Virus record (IMG/VR): IMGVR_UViG_3300033145_000767
Span: 26,470 to 90,469 of that record
Origin: a virus
Length of the DNA stretch: 64,000 nt
Direction: 5' to 3' (one strand)
Shown here: positions 14,688-22,125 of the stretch, in pieces
Layout of the letters: every line of letters starts with the position of its first letter
Position numbering within the stretch: the stretch's first letter is position 1
The notes under the pieces: generated by a model
Told to the model about the DNA's origin: nothing
Seen by the model: the letters and a program-made list of their open reading frames with translations, nothing else
The model's database searches: none
Program-made: the position numbers and the translations under genes

Positions 14688-15420
14688 AGTTATTGTGGTG
14701 GATCATGGATACGTTATGTTCACCGCCATACATGTATTTAGAAAGACATATGCTATGCCGGCTACTGACATGTATTTGTCCATGATACTAGGGTATTTAA
14801 GAATACTAGGAGCTACTCTTGATGATACTATAATCATAGCACAGGACAGCTTTAAAGGTTCTTGGCGTAGAAGCATATACCCTGAATATAAAGCCCAGAG
14901 AAAAGGAAACAGGGAGGCCCAAGAGGACAAAGACTGGTGGGATGAGGTATTCGGGGAGTTCAATGACCAAAAGAAAGTACTAGCTAGGGGTTTACCTTGG
15001 AATTGGGTAAGCGTAACACGCATGGAGGCAGACGATATAGCTAGTGTAGCTTGCAGATACTACAAAGATAGGGAAGTAGTACTCGTATCTAGCGATAGTG
15101 ATTGGGGCATGCTCCTACAATATCCGAATGTAAAGATTCTTAGCATTAAAACAAAGAAGTTTAAGGAAGTAAAAGACCCTTTAGCAATCCTCAAAGACAA
15201 AATAGAAAACGGGGACAGAGCAGACAACATCCTAAACAAGCCCAAGAGCGGAAGCGAGTGGGCTGTTAGGAAACAAATCGTGTCGTTGCTGGAATTGCCA
15301 GTTGAGGTAGAAAATGCTATTAAATGGGAATTATCAAACATTAATGTTAAGAGTGCAGATTTATCAGTAATTAGTAGTGGTATGCTTAGAAAGAGATTAA
15401 AAAAAATATATAACATATAA
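14677..15420 (+). CDS. 5'-3' exonuclease / flap endonuclease (FEN/RNase H type)
   Basis: ATG 14677 follows TTTGGAGG. The 247-residue protein shows the metal-binding acids of phage 5' nucleases: VDHGYVMF near 7-14, QDSFKGSWRRSIYPEYKAQR near 60-79, MEADDIAS near 121-128, and VSSDSDWGMLLQ near 142-153. This matches T4 RNase H / T5 FEN-like enzymes, which remove RNA primers and flaps at the fork. It begins the replication gene block. Confidence 0.85.
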   Translation: MPNKVIVVDHGYVMFTAIHVFRKTYAMPATDMYLSMILGYLRILGATLDDTIIIAQDSFKGSWRRSIYPEYKAQRKGNREAQEDKDWWDEVFGEFNDQKKVLARGLPWNWVSVTRMEADDIASVACRYYKDREVVLVSSDSDWGMLLQYPNVKILSIKTKKFKEVKDPLAILKDKIENGDRADNILNKPKSGSEWAVRKQIVSLLELPVEVENAIKWELSNINVKSADLSVISSGMLRKRLKKIYNI

Positions 15421-15432
15421 GGAGGAATAAAA

Positions 15433-15516
15433 ATGGCAGGACGTAAAGGAGATTGTGGTGGAACACCAAGAACAGGAAGAAAAGGGGACGCAAAACCAAG
15501 AAGAGGCAGGAAATAA
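15433..15516 (+). CDS. Tiny basic Gly/Arg-rich protein, 27 aa
   Basis: This is a 27-residue frame with one of the best ribosome-binding sites in the window (AAGGAGGAATAAAA before ATG 15433). The product, MAGRKGDCGGTPRTGRKGD plus a basic end, is rich in Gly, Arg and Lys with one Cys, a composition expected of a nucleic-acid-binding peptide. It sits between the 5' nuclease and the ssDNA-binding-like protein. Too short for homology, but the site argues for translation. Confidence 0.55.
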   Translation: MAGRKGDCGGTPRTGRKGDAKPRRGRK

Positions 15517-15535
15517 ATCATAAAAGGAGAACAAT

Positions 15536-16021
15536 ATGAGTAATGTTATAACAGGTCAACTTAAAGCTAAAGCTAGAACAAATAAAGCTTTCAAGCTAGA
15601 TGATAATAAATGGTATGAAGTATCAGGTAAGACAGAGGAATTTCTTGCCAATATGAATAAGCCTTACCCGCAGGTAGAGGTAACTTATGAACAGAATGGC
15701 TATAAAAGAAAAGTAACTTTTATTAAGCCTGTAGGGGCAGGGGAAGCCCCAGCACAGAATACAACAGTTGTAAATAATACTGTTGTTGATACAGGTAGTA
15801 AATCTAAACCTTCTTATGATTATAAGAAATCTGCAAAAAAGCAAGAAGATAAACCTACTCAAGAATATTGGGATAAAAGAGGTTTGGATATTAAAAAAGG
15901 TAATGCTTTAAATGCTTCAGCTTATGCATTATCAGGAACAGAGCCAGATGTAGAAGCATTAGCAGAGAAAGTTTTGTTTCTAGCAAATAAATTTTATGAG
16001 TATTTAACCTTAGAGGATTAA
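15536..16021 (+). CDS. Putative single-stranded DNA-binding protein
   Basis: The 161-residue product has a strand-rich basic N-terminal domain (about 1-63, GQLKAKARTNKAFKLDDNKW to KVTFIKP). A flexible Asn/Thr/Lys linker (about 70-110) follows, then a short helical C-terminus ending in acidic residues (YLTLED). A basic beta domain with an acidic tail is typical of phage SSB-type proteins, and the position directly before the primase-helicase agrees. No OB-fold family can be named with certainty. Confidence 0.6.
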   Translation: MSNVITGQLKAKARTNKAFKLDDNKWYEVSGKTEEFLANMNKPYPQVEVTYEQNGYKRKVTFIKPVGAGEAPAQNTTVVNNTVVDTGSKSKPSYDYKKSAKKQEDKPTQEYWDKRGLDIKKGNALNASAYALSGTEPDVEALAEKVLFLANKFYEYLTLED

Positions 16022-16034
16022 TCAGGAGATAACA

Positions 16035-17906
16035 ATGGATATAGGTAAAAAGCTATTTGAGTATTTAGAGCTTAAATTGCCTGACTTCAATCAGACCAGA
16101 AATAAAAAGGGTAAGATACTATTTACTTGCCCTAATTATTATGGTCATAAGTTTAAAAAAGGTTCTCCTACCGCTATGTTTACTATGGGCGATAGCAAGA
16201 AAATATGTTGTCTCCAATGTGGCTGGAAGGGGGATGCTTATGATGCTGTTAGAACAGTTGAGGCTGATAAGAAAAATTCTGATAATGCAGGCATACTAAA
16301 GCATCTTATGGATATATTGGATTTAGATGTGTTCTCTGAACTTAATGATTATAAAAAACTTGGATTTTCAATACTACCTGTAGCTAGAAATGGTAAAGAG
16401 GCTATTGAACCTAAGTGGCAACAGATAACCCATTATGAAAAAGTAGATTGGATTAAATGGTTAAACAATGGTTTAAATATAGGTCTTAGGACAGGGGAAG
16501 TATCTGGTGTTACTGTAGTTGATTATGATATAAAAGGGGAAGAGACAGAAGAGCAAAAAGCAATTCTTAAGTCTTTACGGGATTCTGATACGCTTGTACA
16601 GAAAACACCAAGTGGGGGTAAACACTTTATTTTTAAGTTTGATGAAGAAGTACCTCAACAAGTAAACTTAGGTGGGATACACATAGATACAAGAAACACA
16701 AATGGTTATGTATTAGTTGCACCTTCTAAAAGAACAGAAGGGGATTATGCTATTGAAGACTTTGGTAAAGAGATTAAAGACATACCAAAGGAAATTAGAG
16801 AATTTATATTAGCTAATGCTAACAAGTCTAAAAAAGAGAAAGATGTTAAAATAATACTAAAAGATGGGGTAGATTTAGGTATAGACTTAACAGCAATAAA
16901 CCAAGTAAAAGAAGGGGACGGTAGAAATACTATAATCACATCTTTAGGGGGTTTATTAATAAAGAAATTTAATATACAACAGACTGCTGACATTGTAAGT
17001 ATAATCAATCATAATTTTTTTACACCCCCTCTATCTAAAAAAGAGATACTAAATACTTTACATAGTTTGGCTAAGTATCAAGATAGTGATGATTTAACGC
17101 ATGAGCAGACTGTATATGATTATTGTAAAGAAATGCAGAGTGATATTACTGCTAGAGATATGATGGATAGTTTACAGTTGCCAAGAGCAACAGTAGATAA
17201 GTATTTATCTAAGTTTAAGAAAGAACATATATTAATTAGGTGTGGCAGGGGGAGATACAAATTTAGAGAGGTAATAGAATGGTCTAAAGAATCTCCTAAG
17301 ACACTTGAAGAATACCCATATGAAATTAAATATTTTAGTGAATGTAACCATTTTCAAACAGGGGATATTCTACTACTTGGGGGTCAAACAAATATAGGTA
17401 AAACAACAATAGCTTTAAATATGTTAAAACATATGATTGCTCAGAATGTTACACCTTACTATATTTATTTAGAATCTGGTAGTAGGTTTCAAAAGACAAG
17501 CAAGATACTAGATATTTCACACAAGTACTTTCATGCCTATCATGCAGACCCAATGAGTATAGATATTATACCTGATAGCTTTACAATAATAGATTGGTTG
17601 CATATTAGTATGAAGGAATATACTGATACAGTATTTAAACATCTTAGTGATGAAATACAAAGAAAAGGTGGCATACTTGTAGTATTTACTCAGTTAAAAG
17701 AAACTAATGATTGGTTTGCCCCTAATTTAATTAAATCTTTTCCTACCTTTGCTTCTAGGTATTTTCAAGATAAAGATAATAAATCAGGGGGCTACTGGAA
17801 AATAGATAAATTAAAAGAACCTAAAGGTAATTATACAAGTTATGAGATACCTTGTCAATATAACTTTGAAACAAGAGAACTAAATAGGAAGGATTTACTT
17901 TACTAA
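16035..17906 (+). CDS. Primase-polymerase / DnaB-type helicase fusion
   Basis: A 623-residue replication protein. An N-terminal zinc module (FTCPNYYGHKF... CCLQCGW, about 29-65) comes first. A bifunctional prim-pol domain (about 104-260) has VVDYDIK as the metal-binding DxD and TPSGGKHFIFKF as the family histidine motif. A winged-helix-like linker lies around 350-415. A RecA/DnaB-type ATPase follows, with Walker A GGQTNIGKTT (about 448-457), Walker B FTIIDWLH and a VVFTQLK sensor. It should both prime and unwind the fork. Confidence 0.85.
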   Translation: MDIGKKLFEYLELKLPDFNQTRNKKGKILFTCPNYYGHKFKKGSPTAMFTMGDSKKICCLQCGWKGDAYDAVRTVEADKKNSDNAGILKHLMDILDLDVFSELNDYKKLGFSILPVARNGKEAIEPKWQQITHYEKVDWIKWLNNGLNIGLRTGEVSGVTVVDYDIKGEETEEQKAILKSLRDSDTLVQKTPSGGKHFIFKFDEEVPQQVNLGGIHIDTRNTNGYVLVAPSKRTEGDYAIEDFGKEIKDIPKEIREFILANANKSKKEKDVKIILKDGVDLGIDLTAINQVKEGDGRNTIITSLGGLLIKKFNIQQTADIVSIINHNFFTPPLSKKEILNTLHSLAKYQDSDDLTHEQTVYDYCKEMQSDITARDMMDSLQLPRATVDKYLSKFKKEHILIRCGRGRYKFREVIEWSKESPKTLEEYPYEIKYFSECNHFQTGDILLLGGQTNIGKTTIALNMLKHMIAQNVTPYYIYLESGSRFQKTSKILDISHKYFHAYHADPMSIDIIPDSFTIIDWLHISMKEYTDTVFKHLSDEIQRKGGILVVFTQLKETNDWFAPNLIKSFPTFASRYFQDKDNKSGGYWKIDKLKEPKGNYTSYEIPCQYNFETRELNRKDLLY

Positions 17907-18157
17907 TGAATGCTTTTTATAACTTTTGGATAAATCAACTAGGGTATTTGAACATTACTATATTATTAATAGCTGGGTTGATGATAGTTAGTACTAAAAG
18001 AAAAGTTAAGCTTATTGCTTGTTGGTTGTATATACTAAGTAATATTATTATCTTTTTAAGGGGTTATATGACCAATGTAGATTCTTTTATAAGTGCAAGT
18101 CTTATATTTGGTGCATTAACTGTGATAAATATGGTTAGAATATATAAACAAAAGTAG
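17906..18157 (+). CDS. Small membrane protein, three helices
   Basis: The 83-residue protein has hydrophobic segments at about 14-30, 36-52 and 59-77 with basic loops. It shares one base with the helicase stop. No family recognised; the position gives no functional clue. Confidence 0.55.
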   Translation: MNAFYNFWINQLGYLNITILLIAGLMIVSTKRKVKLIACWLYILSNIIIFLRGYMTNVDSFISASLIFGALTVINMVRIYKQK

Positions 18158-18170
18158 AGGGGGTTTACTA

Positions 18171-18359
18171 ATGGATATTAAAAAAGGTTTAAAAGTTTAC
18201 ACAGATGATTTTTGGTATGATTTAGCCCATGGAGGGTATATACACCCTACAAGTATATGTGTAAAAGAAAGTGATGCTATGAAGGTATTAAACGCTTTAG
18301 CTATAATACAAGATTTTGAAGATTCTTGTGAAGAACAAATAGGGGGGTTTATTCAATGA
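18171..18359 (+). CDS. Hypothetical protein, 62 aa
   Basis: A small acidic soluble protein containing GGYIHPTSICVKESDAMKVL and a helix ending in acidic residues. It looks like the many short phage proteins with a GGYI/V-P motif, but I know no function. It overlaps the NUMOD3 endonuclease gene by ATGA. Confidence 0.55.
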   Translation: MDIKKGLKVYTDDFWYDLAHGGYIHPTSICVKESDAMKVLNALAIIQDFEDSCEEQIGGFIQ

Positions 18360-19066
18360 GTCAAAAGAAACACTATAATATAGGTAGAAAAAACCCAAAT
18401 TGGGGAAGTAAAAGTTTTACCCCAAGTACTATACAAAAATTTAAGAAGTTAAGTTGTAAAGAAAATCATTCACGATGGAAAAAAATACCTAAAAAAATAA
18501 TAGAAGGTTTATATTTAAACCAAAAGCGGTCTATTGCAGAGATAGCTAAAATTCTTAAGTGTAGTACAACTGCTATTTACAATAAGTTACTCTATTATAA
18601 AATTAAGAGAAGAACACAATCAGAGGCTATGAAAGAAAAATTCTTGGGTAGAAAACTATCAAAAGAACATAAAGAAAAAATTAGTAAAAGTAGAATTAAG
18701 AAGAAATCAGCAAGAGGTAAGCATAACCCAATGTTTGGTAAAAAGCATAGCACAAAAACTAGAAGTAAAATGAGTATAATAGCAGGCGGCTCTGGCATAC
18801 CTTATGAAGATAAACAGTATACTTACTATTTTTATAGTATTCGTGATAAAATAAGAAAAGGGGATAAAAATATTTGTCAGTTATGTAAAAAAATTAAACT
18901 AAAGAATGGGAATAATTTAGATGTTCACCATATTGACTACAATAAGAATAATAATAAATTTATTAACTTAATTAGTTTATGTAAAAAGTGCCATCTTAAA
19001 ACAAATAGAAATAGAGAACTTTGGAAGGAAGTGTTTTTACCATGTCGCAACACAATAATTCTTTAG
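18356..19066 (+). CDS. NUMOD3/HNH homing endonuclease with helix-turn-helix
   Basis: This 236-residue endonuclease has a helix-turn-helix at about 58-82 (SIAEIAKILKCSTTAIYNK). NUMOD3-type segments FLGRKLSKEHKEKISKS and NPMFGKKHSTKTRSKMS follow at about 95-142. A canonical HNH zinc domain comes next: CQLC (about 179-182), VHHIDYNKNNN, and CKKCH (about 215-219). All catalytic residues appear present. It begins in ATGA overlap with the upstream gene and its end overlaps the nuclease at 19042. Confidence 0.85.
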   Translation: MSQKKHYNIGRKNPNWGSKSFTPSTIQKFKKLSCKENHSRWKKIPKKIIEGLYLNQKRSIAEIAKILKCSTTAIYNKLLYYKIKRRTQSEAMKEKFLGRKLSKEHKEKISKSRIKKKSARGKHNPMFGKKHSTKTRSKMSIIAGGSGIPYEDKQYTYYFYSIRDKIRKGDKNICQLCKKIKLKNGNNLDVHHIDYNKNNNKFINLISLCKKCHLKTNRNRELWKEVFLPCRNTIIL

Positions 19067-19377
19067 AGTTGGCTATAGCAGAAGAACTTAAGTCTAGGGG
19101 TTTAGACATATATGCAAGACCTACAAAGGCTAGTGGGGCTAGTACAGAGTTGGGGGATGTAGAGAATAAATTGCTCATGGTTGAAGCAAAGCAACAGCTT
19201 ACAAAGAAACACCTTACTATAAACAGTAATGTATTCCTAGAAAATGAAGCTTTGTTGCCATACAATTCCAAGAAAATAGCAATTATGGCTTTAGAGAATA
19301 AAACCCTAGGAAAGTTAATTGCCTTACGCATGAATGACTTTTTTGACCTTTTAGAAAGAGCAGAAAAAAATGATTAG
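19042..19377 (+). CDS. PD-(D/E)XK nuclease, VRR-NUC / resolvase-like
   Basis: The 111-residue protein has E12-xx-helix, then ARPTKASGASTELGD39V, and VE48AK50, the D...ExK catalytic core of small PD-(D/E)XK nucleases such as VRR-NUC and archaeal-type Holliday resolvases. It probably processes recombination intermediates. ATG 19042 is chosen over 19021. Its last eight bases overlap the homing endonuclease at 19370. A diverged second copy of its own 3' end lies beyond that endonuclease (19769-19892). Confidence 0.75.
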   Translation: MSQHNNSLELAIAEELKSRGLDIYARPTKASGASTELGDVENKLLMVEAKQQLTKKHLTINSNVFLENEALLPYNSKKIAIMALENKTLGKLIALRMNDFFDLLERAEKND

Positions 19378-19765
19378 CGAGAAGACAAAATACAACAAGC
19401 TATATTATAAGAAAAATAAAGCTAGAGAATTAGAGCGGGCTAAAAAATGGGCAGTAGATAATAGAGATAAAAGAAGAGCAAGCCTTAAAAAATACTATAG
19501 GGAGAACCCATGGATGAATGCTTATAGAGGAGCAAAGGCTAGGTGCAATAACCAAAATAACAATAGATATAACTCTTATGGTAAGAGGGGTATAAAGTTT
19601 TTATTAACCAAGGAAGAACTAAAGAAGTTATGGTTTAGAGATAAAGCATTTAATATGATTAAGCCTTCTATAGACCGTATTAATAATGATGGGAATTATG
19701 AGTTTAATAATTGTAGATTTATTGAATTAAAGGCTAATTTATTAAAAAGGCATAGTAAGATATAG
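19370..19765 (+). CDS. Free-standing HNH-like homing endonuclease, no NUMOD1
   Basis: A 131-residue member of the DRIDNDG-type family with a basic N-terminal helical part (about 1-40), RCNNQNNNRYNSYGKRG, SIDRINNDGNY and NNCRFIE. It stops shortly after the core and has no NUMOD1 module. Its core DNA is about 92 percent identical to that of 12747. It separates the PD-(D/E)XK nuclease gene from a relic of that gene's 3' end. Confidence 0.85.
   Translation: MISEKTKYNKLYYKKNKARELERAKKWAVDNRDKRRASLKKYYRENPWMNAYRGAKARCNNQNNNRYNSYGKRGIKFLLTKEELKKLWFRDKAFNMIKPSIDRINNDGNYEFNNCRFIELKANLLKRHSKI
19604..19726 (+). repeat. Endonuclease-core DNA repeat, copy 2
   Basis: Partner of 12882-13004. The alignment has no gaps and about ten substitutions over 123 bases, several of them silent. 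Confidence 0.8.
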
Positions 19766-19768
19766 GTT

Positions 19769-19892
19769 ATGTATAAAATAGCCTTAAAAGTGCTTTGAGA
19801 ACAAGATTTTAGGTAAACTAATAGTACTTAGATTAGGCGATTTCTTCGATATACTAGAAAAAGCTATAAAAGGTGGTAATAATGATAGGTAA
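19769..19892 (+). pseudogene. Displaced 3' end of the PD-(D/E)XK nuclease gene
   Basis: In one frame 19769-19795 reads MYKIALKVL. After a one-base shift, 19797-19889 reads ENKILGKLIVLRLGDFFDIL then EKAIKGGNNDR. The intact nuclease ends KKIAIMALENK, TLGKLIALRMNDFFDLLERA, EKND. Order, spacing and most residues agree, so this is a second, frameshifted and diverged copy of the same C-terminal coding segment (functional counterpart 19271-19377). It explains the otherwise unusual gap between 19765 and 19882. Confidence 0.8.
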
Positions 19893-20319
19893 AATAGTAT
19901 TTTTATTTGTATTAGCTTATCTTCATGCCTTATGGGAAACAGAGATTGAAGGCAAAGATGGTTGGGCTAAGAATCTTCCTACATGGCGTATATCAAATCC
20001 CTATAAGAAAACATTTAATGGTAAAGATATAACAGGTTATCATACATTTATGGTATTAATATTTACTTTATTCTTCCATAGCTACTTTCTTTATAACTCT
20101 TGGAGCTTTGGTAGAGAATTAATATGCATAGGTACAATGTTAATCTATCTCATAGTAGAAGATTTTTTATGGTTTATTGTAAACCCATACTATGAAACAA
20201 AGAAATTCTTTGAAAAAAAAGTTAGATGGCATAAGAAATGGTTTTTATACTTACCTATAGATTATTGGGCAATGATAATTATTGGTTCATATTTAATTTT
20301 AATAGGGAGTAAAATATGA
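19882..20319 (+). CDS. Four-helix integral membrane protein
   Basis: ATG 19882 follows AAAAGGTGGT. The product of 145 residues has an N-terminal hydrophobic helix, a polar loop with WAKNLPTWRISNPYKK, helices at about 55-72 and 80-102, and a last one at about 122-142. Conserved-looking W, H and E residues (HALWETE, VEDFLWF) might line a site. Similar membrane proteins of unknown function exist in prokaryotes. No function is claimed. Confidence 0.55.
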   Translation: MIGKIVFLFVLAYLHALWETEIEGKDGWAKNLPTWRISNPYKKTFNGKDITGYHTFMVLIFTLFFHSYFLYNSWSFGRELICIGTMLIYLIVEDFLWFIVNPYYETKKFFEKKVRWHKKWFLYLPIDYWAMIIIGSYLILIGSKI

Positions 20320-20561
20320 TAAGAGGCTTTATATTAACAGGGCATCCCTGCCAATACAAATATTATATTAAACTTCAGAAACTTAAGAGTAAAGAGTTTC
20401 CTGAACTGAAAAGTATTAAACAACTTAGGGATAACCCTCAAGCAATATTAATAGAAGTAGGTACTTATTGGTTACACCCCATATATGAAAGGGTACAGAC
20501 ATGGCAAAGAAAAGAAAATCTAAAGAACCAGAAGTGGTTGAACAGGGTAAAGAGAAACTAG
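20316..20561 (+). CDS. Hypothetical protein, 81 aa
   Basis: A basic soluble protein, coupled to the upstream gene by ATGA overlap and overlapping the recombinase gene by 61 bases. It contains several aromatic residues and a Trp/Lys/Asn-rich end that may be translated only because of the overlap. No family recognised. Confidence 0.5.
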   Translation: MIRGFILTGHPCQYKYYIKLQKLKSKEFPELKSIKQLRDNPQAILIEVGTYWLHPIYERVQTWQRKENLKNQKWLNRVKRN

Positions 20562-21481
20562 CTAAGTTAGCAATTAGGGGACTAAATAAAAAATTTGGTT
20601 ATGAAGCTTTAAAACCTGCCTCAGAAGAAAAAGAAAGAGAAAGAATACCTTTTGATTTAGATATTCTAAATGAATTGACAGGTGGGGGTATACCCCTTGG
20701 TATGTTTAGTATTTTATGGGGGAATAAGTCCTGTGGTAAAACTACTCATACTTATGGGCTAATAGCAAGGGCACAGAAAATGGGTAAGTTGTGTGCTTTT
20801 TTTGACTTAGAACATTCTTTTGATACACATTGGGCTAAGAAATTTGGTGTGGATATAGATAAATTATTGATAGGGCATTTTGATACTGCTGAACAAGCTA
20901 TGGATACATTTATAGAATTAGCAGATAAGAAAGCTATAGACTTTGTAGTACTTGATAGTGTTCAATCTTTAAGCCCTGAGGGGGAACAACATAAAAAGAA
21001 GAGTGAAAAGATTAAATCTACAAGTGATGATACAATGGCTCTATTAGCTAGAAAGCTATCACAGTTCTTTAGAATGAGTGGTAATAGGGCATATAAGGCT
21101 AATGTAGGTTTACTTCTTATAGGTCAAGCTAGAGTAGACCTAAGTGGTTTTATACCAATGCAGAAAATAAGTGGTGGTAATGCTTTAGAACATTGGTCTT
21201 CTTTAATTTTACATATAAGAAGGGGTACTAAAGCTAATGCCCCTAGATATAAATTTAATAATGAAGAAGGTAAAAAAAGAGAAATAATTATAGGGTTTGA
21301 TACATGTGTTGTTTTAGATAAAAAGAAACTACCTTTTTGTGCCCCTGAAAAAACAGAAGTTCACTTCCCATTCTTTGAGTCAGCTGGCTGGAATGAACCA
21401 ACAAGGGAACAGATAGAGGAATGCTACGGAGATTGGATAGAATTTGAAAAGGAGGCTGAATCTGATGAAGATAGCGATTAA
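20501..21481 (+). CDS. RecA/UvsX-type recombinase
   Basis: A 326-residue strand-exchange ATPase. Walker A is GNKSCGKTT (about 74-82), followed by an FFDLEHSFD block with the catalytic Glu, Walker B VVLDSVQSL (about 148-156), and a GQARVDLSGF loop. Last comes an acidic tail (EKEAESDEDSD) resembling RecA C-termini. It should coat ssDNA for recombination-dependent replication and repair. The RuvC-like resolvase follows directly. Confidence 0.85.
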   Translation: MAKKRKSKEPEVVEQGKEKLAKLAIRGLNKKFGYEALKPASEEKERERIPFDLDILNELTGGGIPLGMFSILWGNKSCGKTTHTYGLIARAQKMGKLCAFFDLEHSFDTHWAKKFGVDIDKLLIGHFDTAEQAMDTFIELADKKAIDFVVLDSVQSLSPEGEQHKKKSEKIKSTSDDTMALLARKLSQFFRMSGNRAYKANVGLLLIGQARVDLSGFIPMQKISGGNALEHWSSLILHIRRGTKANAPRYKFNNEEGKKREIIIGFDTCVVLDKKKLPFCAPEKTEVHFPFFESAGWNEPTREQIEECYGDWIEFEKEAESDEDSD

Positions 21482-22076
21482 ATCCTTAGAAAAAAAGCTA
21501 GGTAAAAAACTAAAAAGAAATCTTACAGTTCTTGGGATAGATTCAGCAAGTACAGCAGGTATGGCTTTATTAAAAGTAAATAGTAGAAGTATAGATTTTA
21601 CAACCCAGAAACTAAAATTTGGTACACATAAAAAAGGTACACCAATTAATAGTAAATTAGATACTGGGATTAAAGCAATTCAAGAATATATTGCTTTTAA
21701 CATACACAAACCAATGGATTTAATTGTCATTGAAAATGCTTATTTAAACTTAAATAAGTATACTTATGGTTTACTTAGAATGTTATCAGGTATATTTTAC
21801 TGTGAGTTTTCAGAGTATTCTAAGGATATTGTATTTTATTATCCTACTGAACATAGAAAGATTACAGGTTTTGATTCTAAAAAAATGAAGGGGGATGCAT
21901 TAAAGAAATTAGTTGTAACTTGGGTTGAATACCTGGGGTTTGGTAAACTATCGCATGATGAAGCAGATGCAATAATGTTAGCTTTAGCAGGCTTAGTTAT
22001 ACAACCCCCTGTGCAACAAGCACTTGAGAAGAAAAAGAAAGTAAAAGCAAAGAAAAAAAGAATTAAAAAAGCTTAG
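21465..22076 (+). CDS. RuvC-like Holliday junction resolvase
   Basis: ATG 21465 has GGAGG at 21451-21455. The 203-residue protein carries the RNase H-fold acids of RuvC relatives: LTVLGID26SAS, VIENAY near 88-93, and SHDEADAIMLALAG near 164-177. The very basic tail (KKKKVKAKKKRIKKA) suits DNA binding. It overlaps the recombinase gene by 17 bases, so strand exchange and resolution are probably co-expressed. Confidence 0.75.
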   Translation: MKIAIKSLEKKLGKKLKRNLTVLGIDSASTAGMALLKVNSRSIDFTTQKLKFGTHKKGTPINSKLDTGIKAIQEYIAFNIHKPMDLIVIENAYLNLNKYTYGLLRMLSGIFYCEFSEYSKDIVFYYPTEHRKITGFDSKKMKGDALKKLVVTWVEYLGFGKLSHDEADAIMLALAGLVIQPPVQQALEKKKKVKAKKKRIKKA

Positions 22077-22100
22077 TTTTTTCATACTTTATGGTATACT
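22073..22100 (+). promoter_or_regulatory. Promoter before the exported protease gene
   Basis: Extended -10 TGGTATACT (22092-22100) with a weak -35 (TTAGTT at 22073-22078, 16 bases away). TTTTTTCATACTTTATGG before it and TATTGAAG after it resemble the promoter at 10217. It is one of the few real gaps (22077-22125) in this arm. Confidence 0.55.
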
Positions 22101-22125
22101 TATATTGAAGGGTAGGTGTTAATTA

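Noticed and set aside
22050-22085. Terminator from the AAAAAAGCTTAGTTTTTT palindrome after the RuvC-like gene
   Set aside because: The stem is only A-T pairs and very weak; the region is better explained as the end of a Lys-rich gene followed by a promoter.
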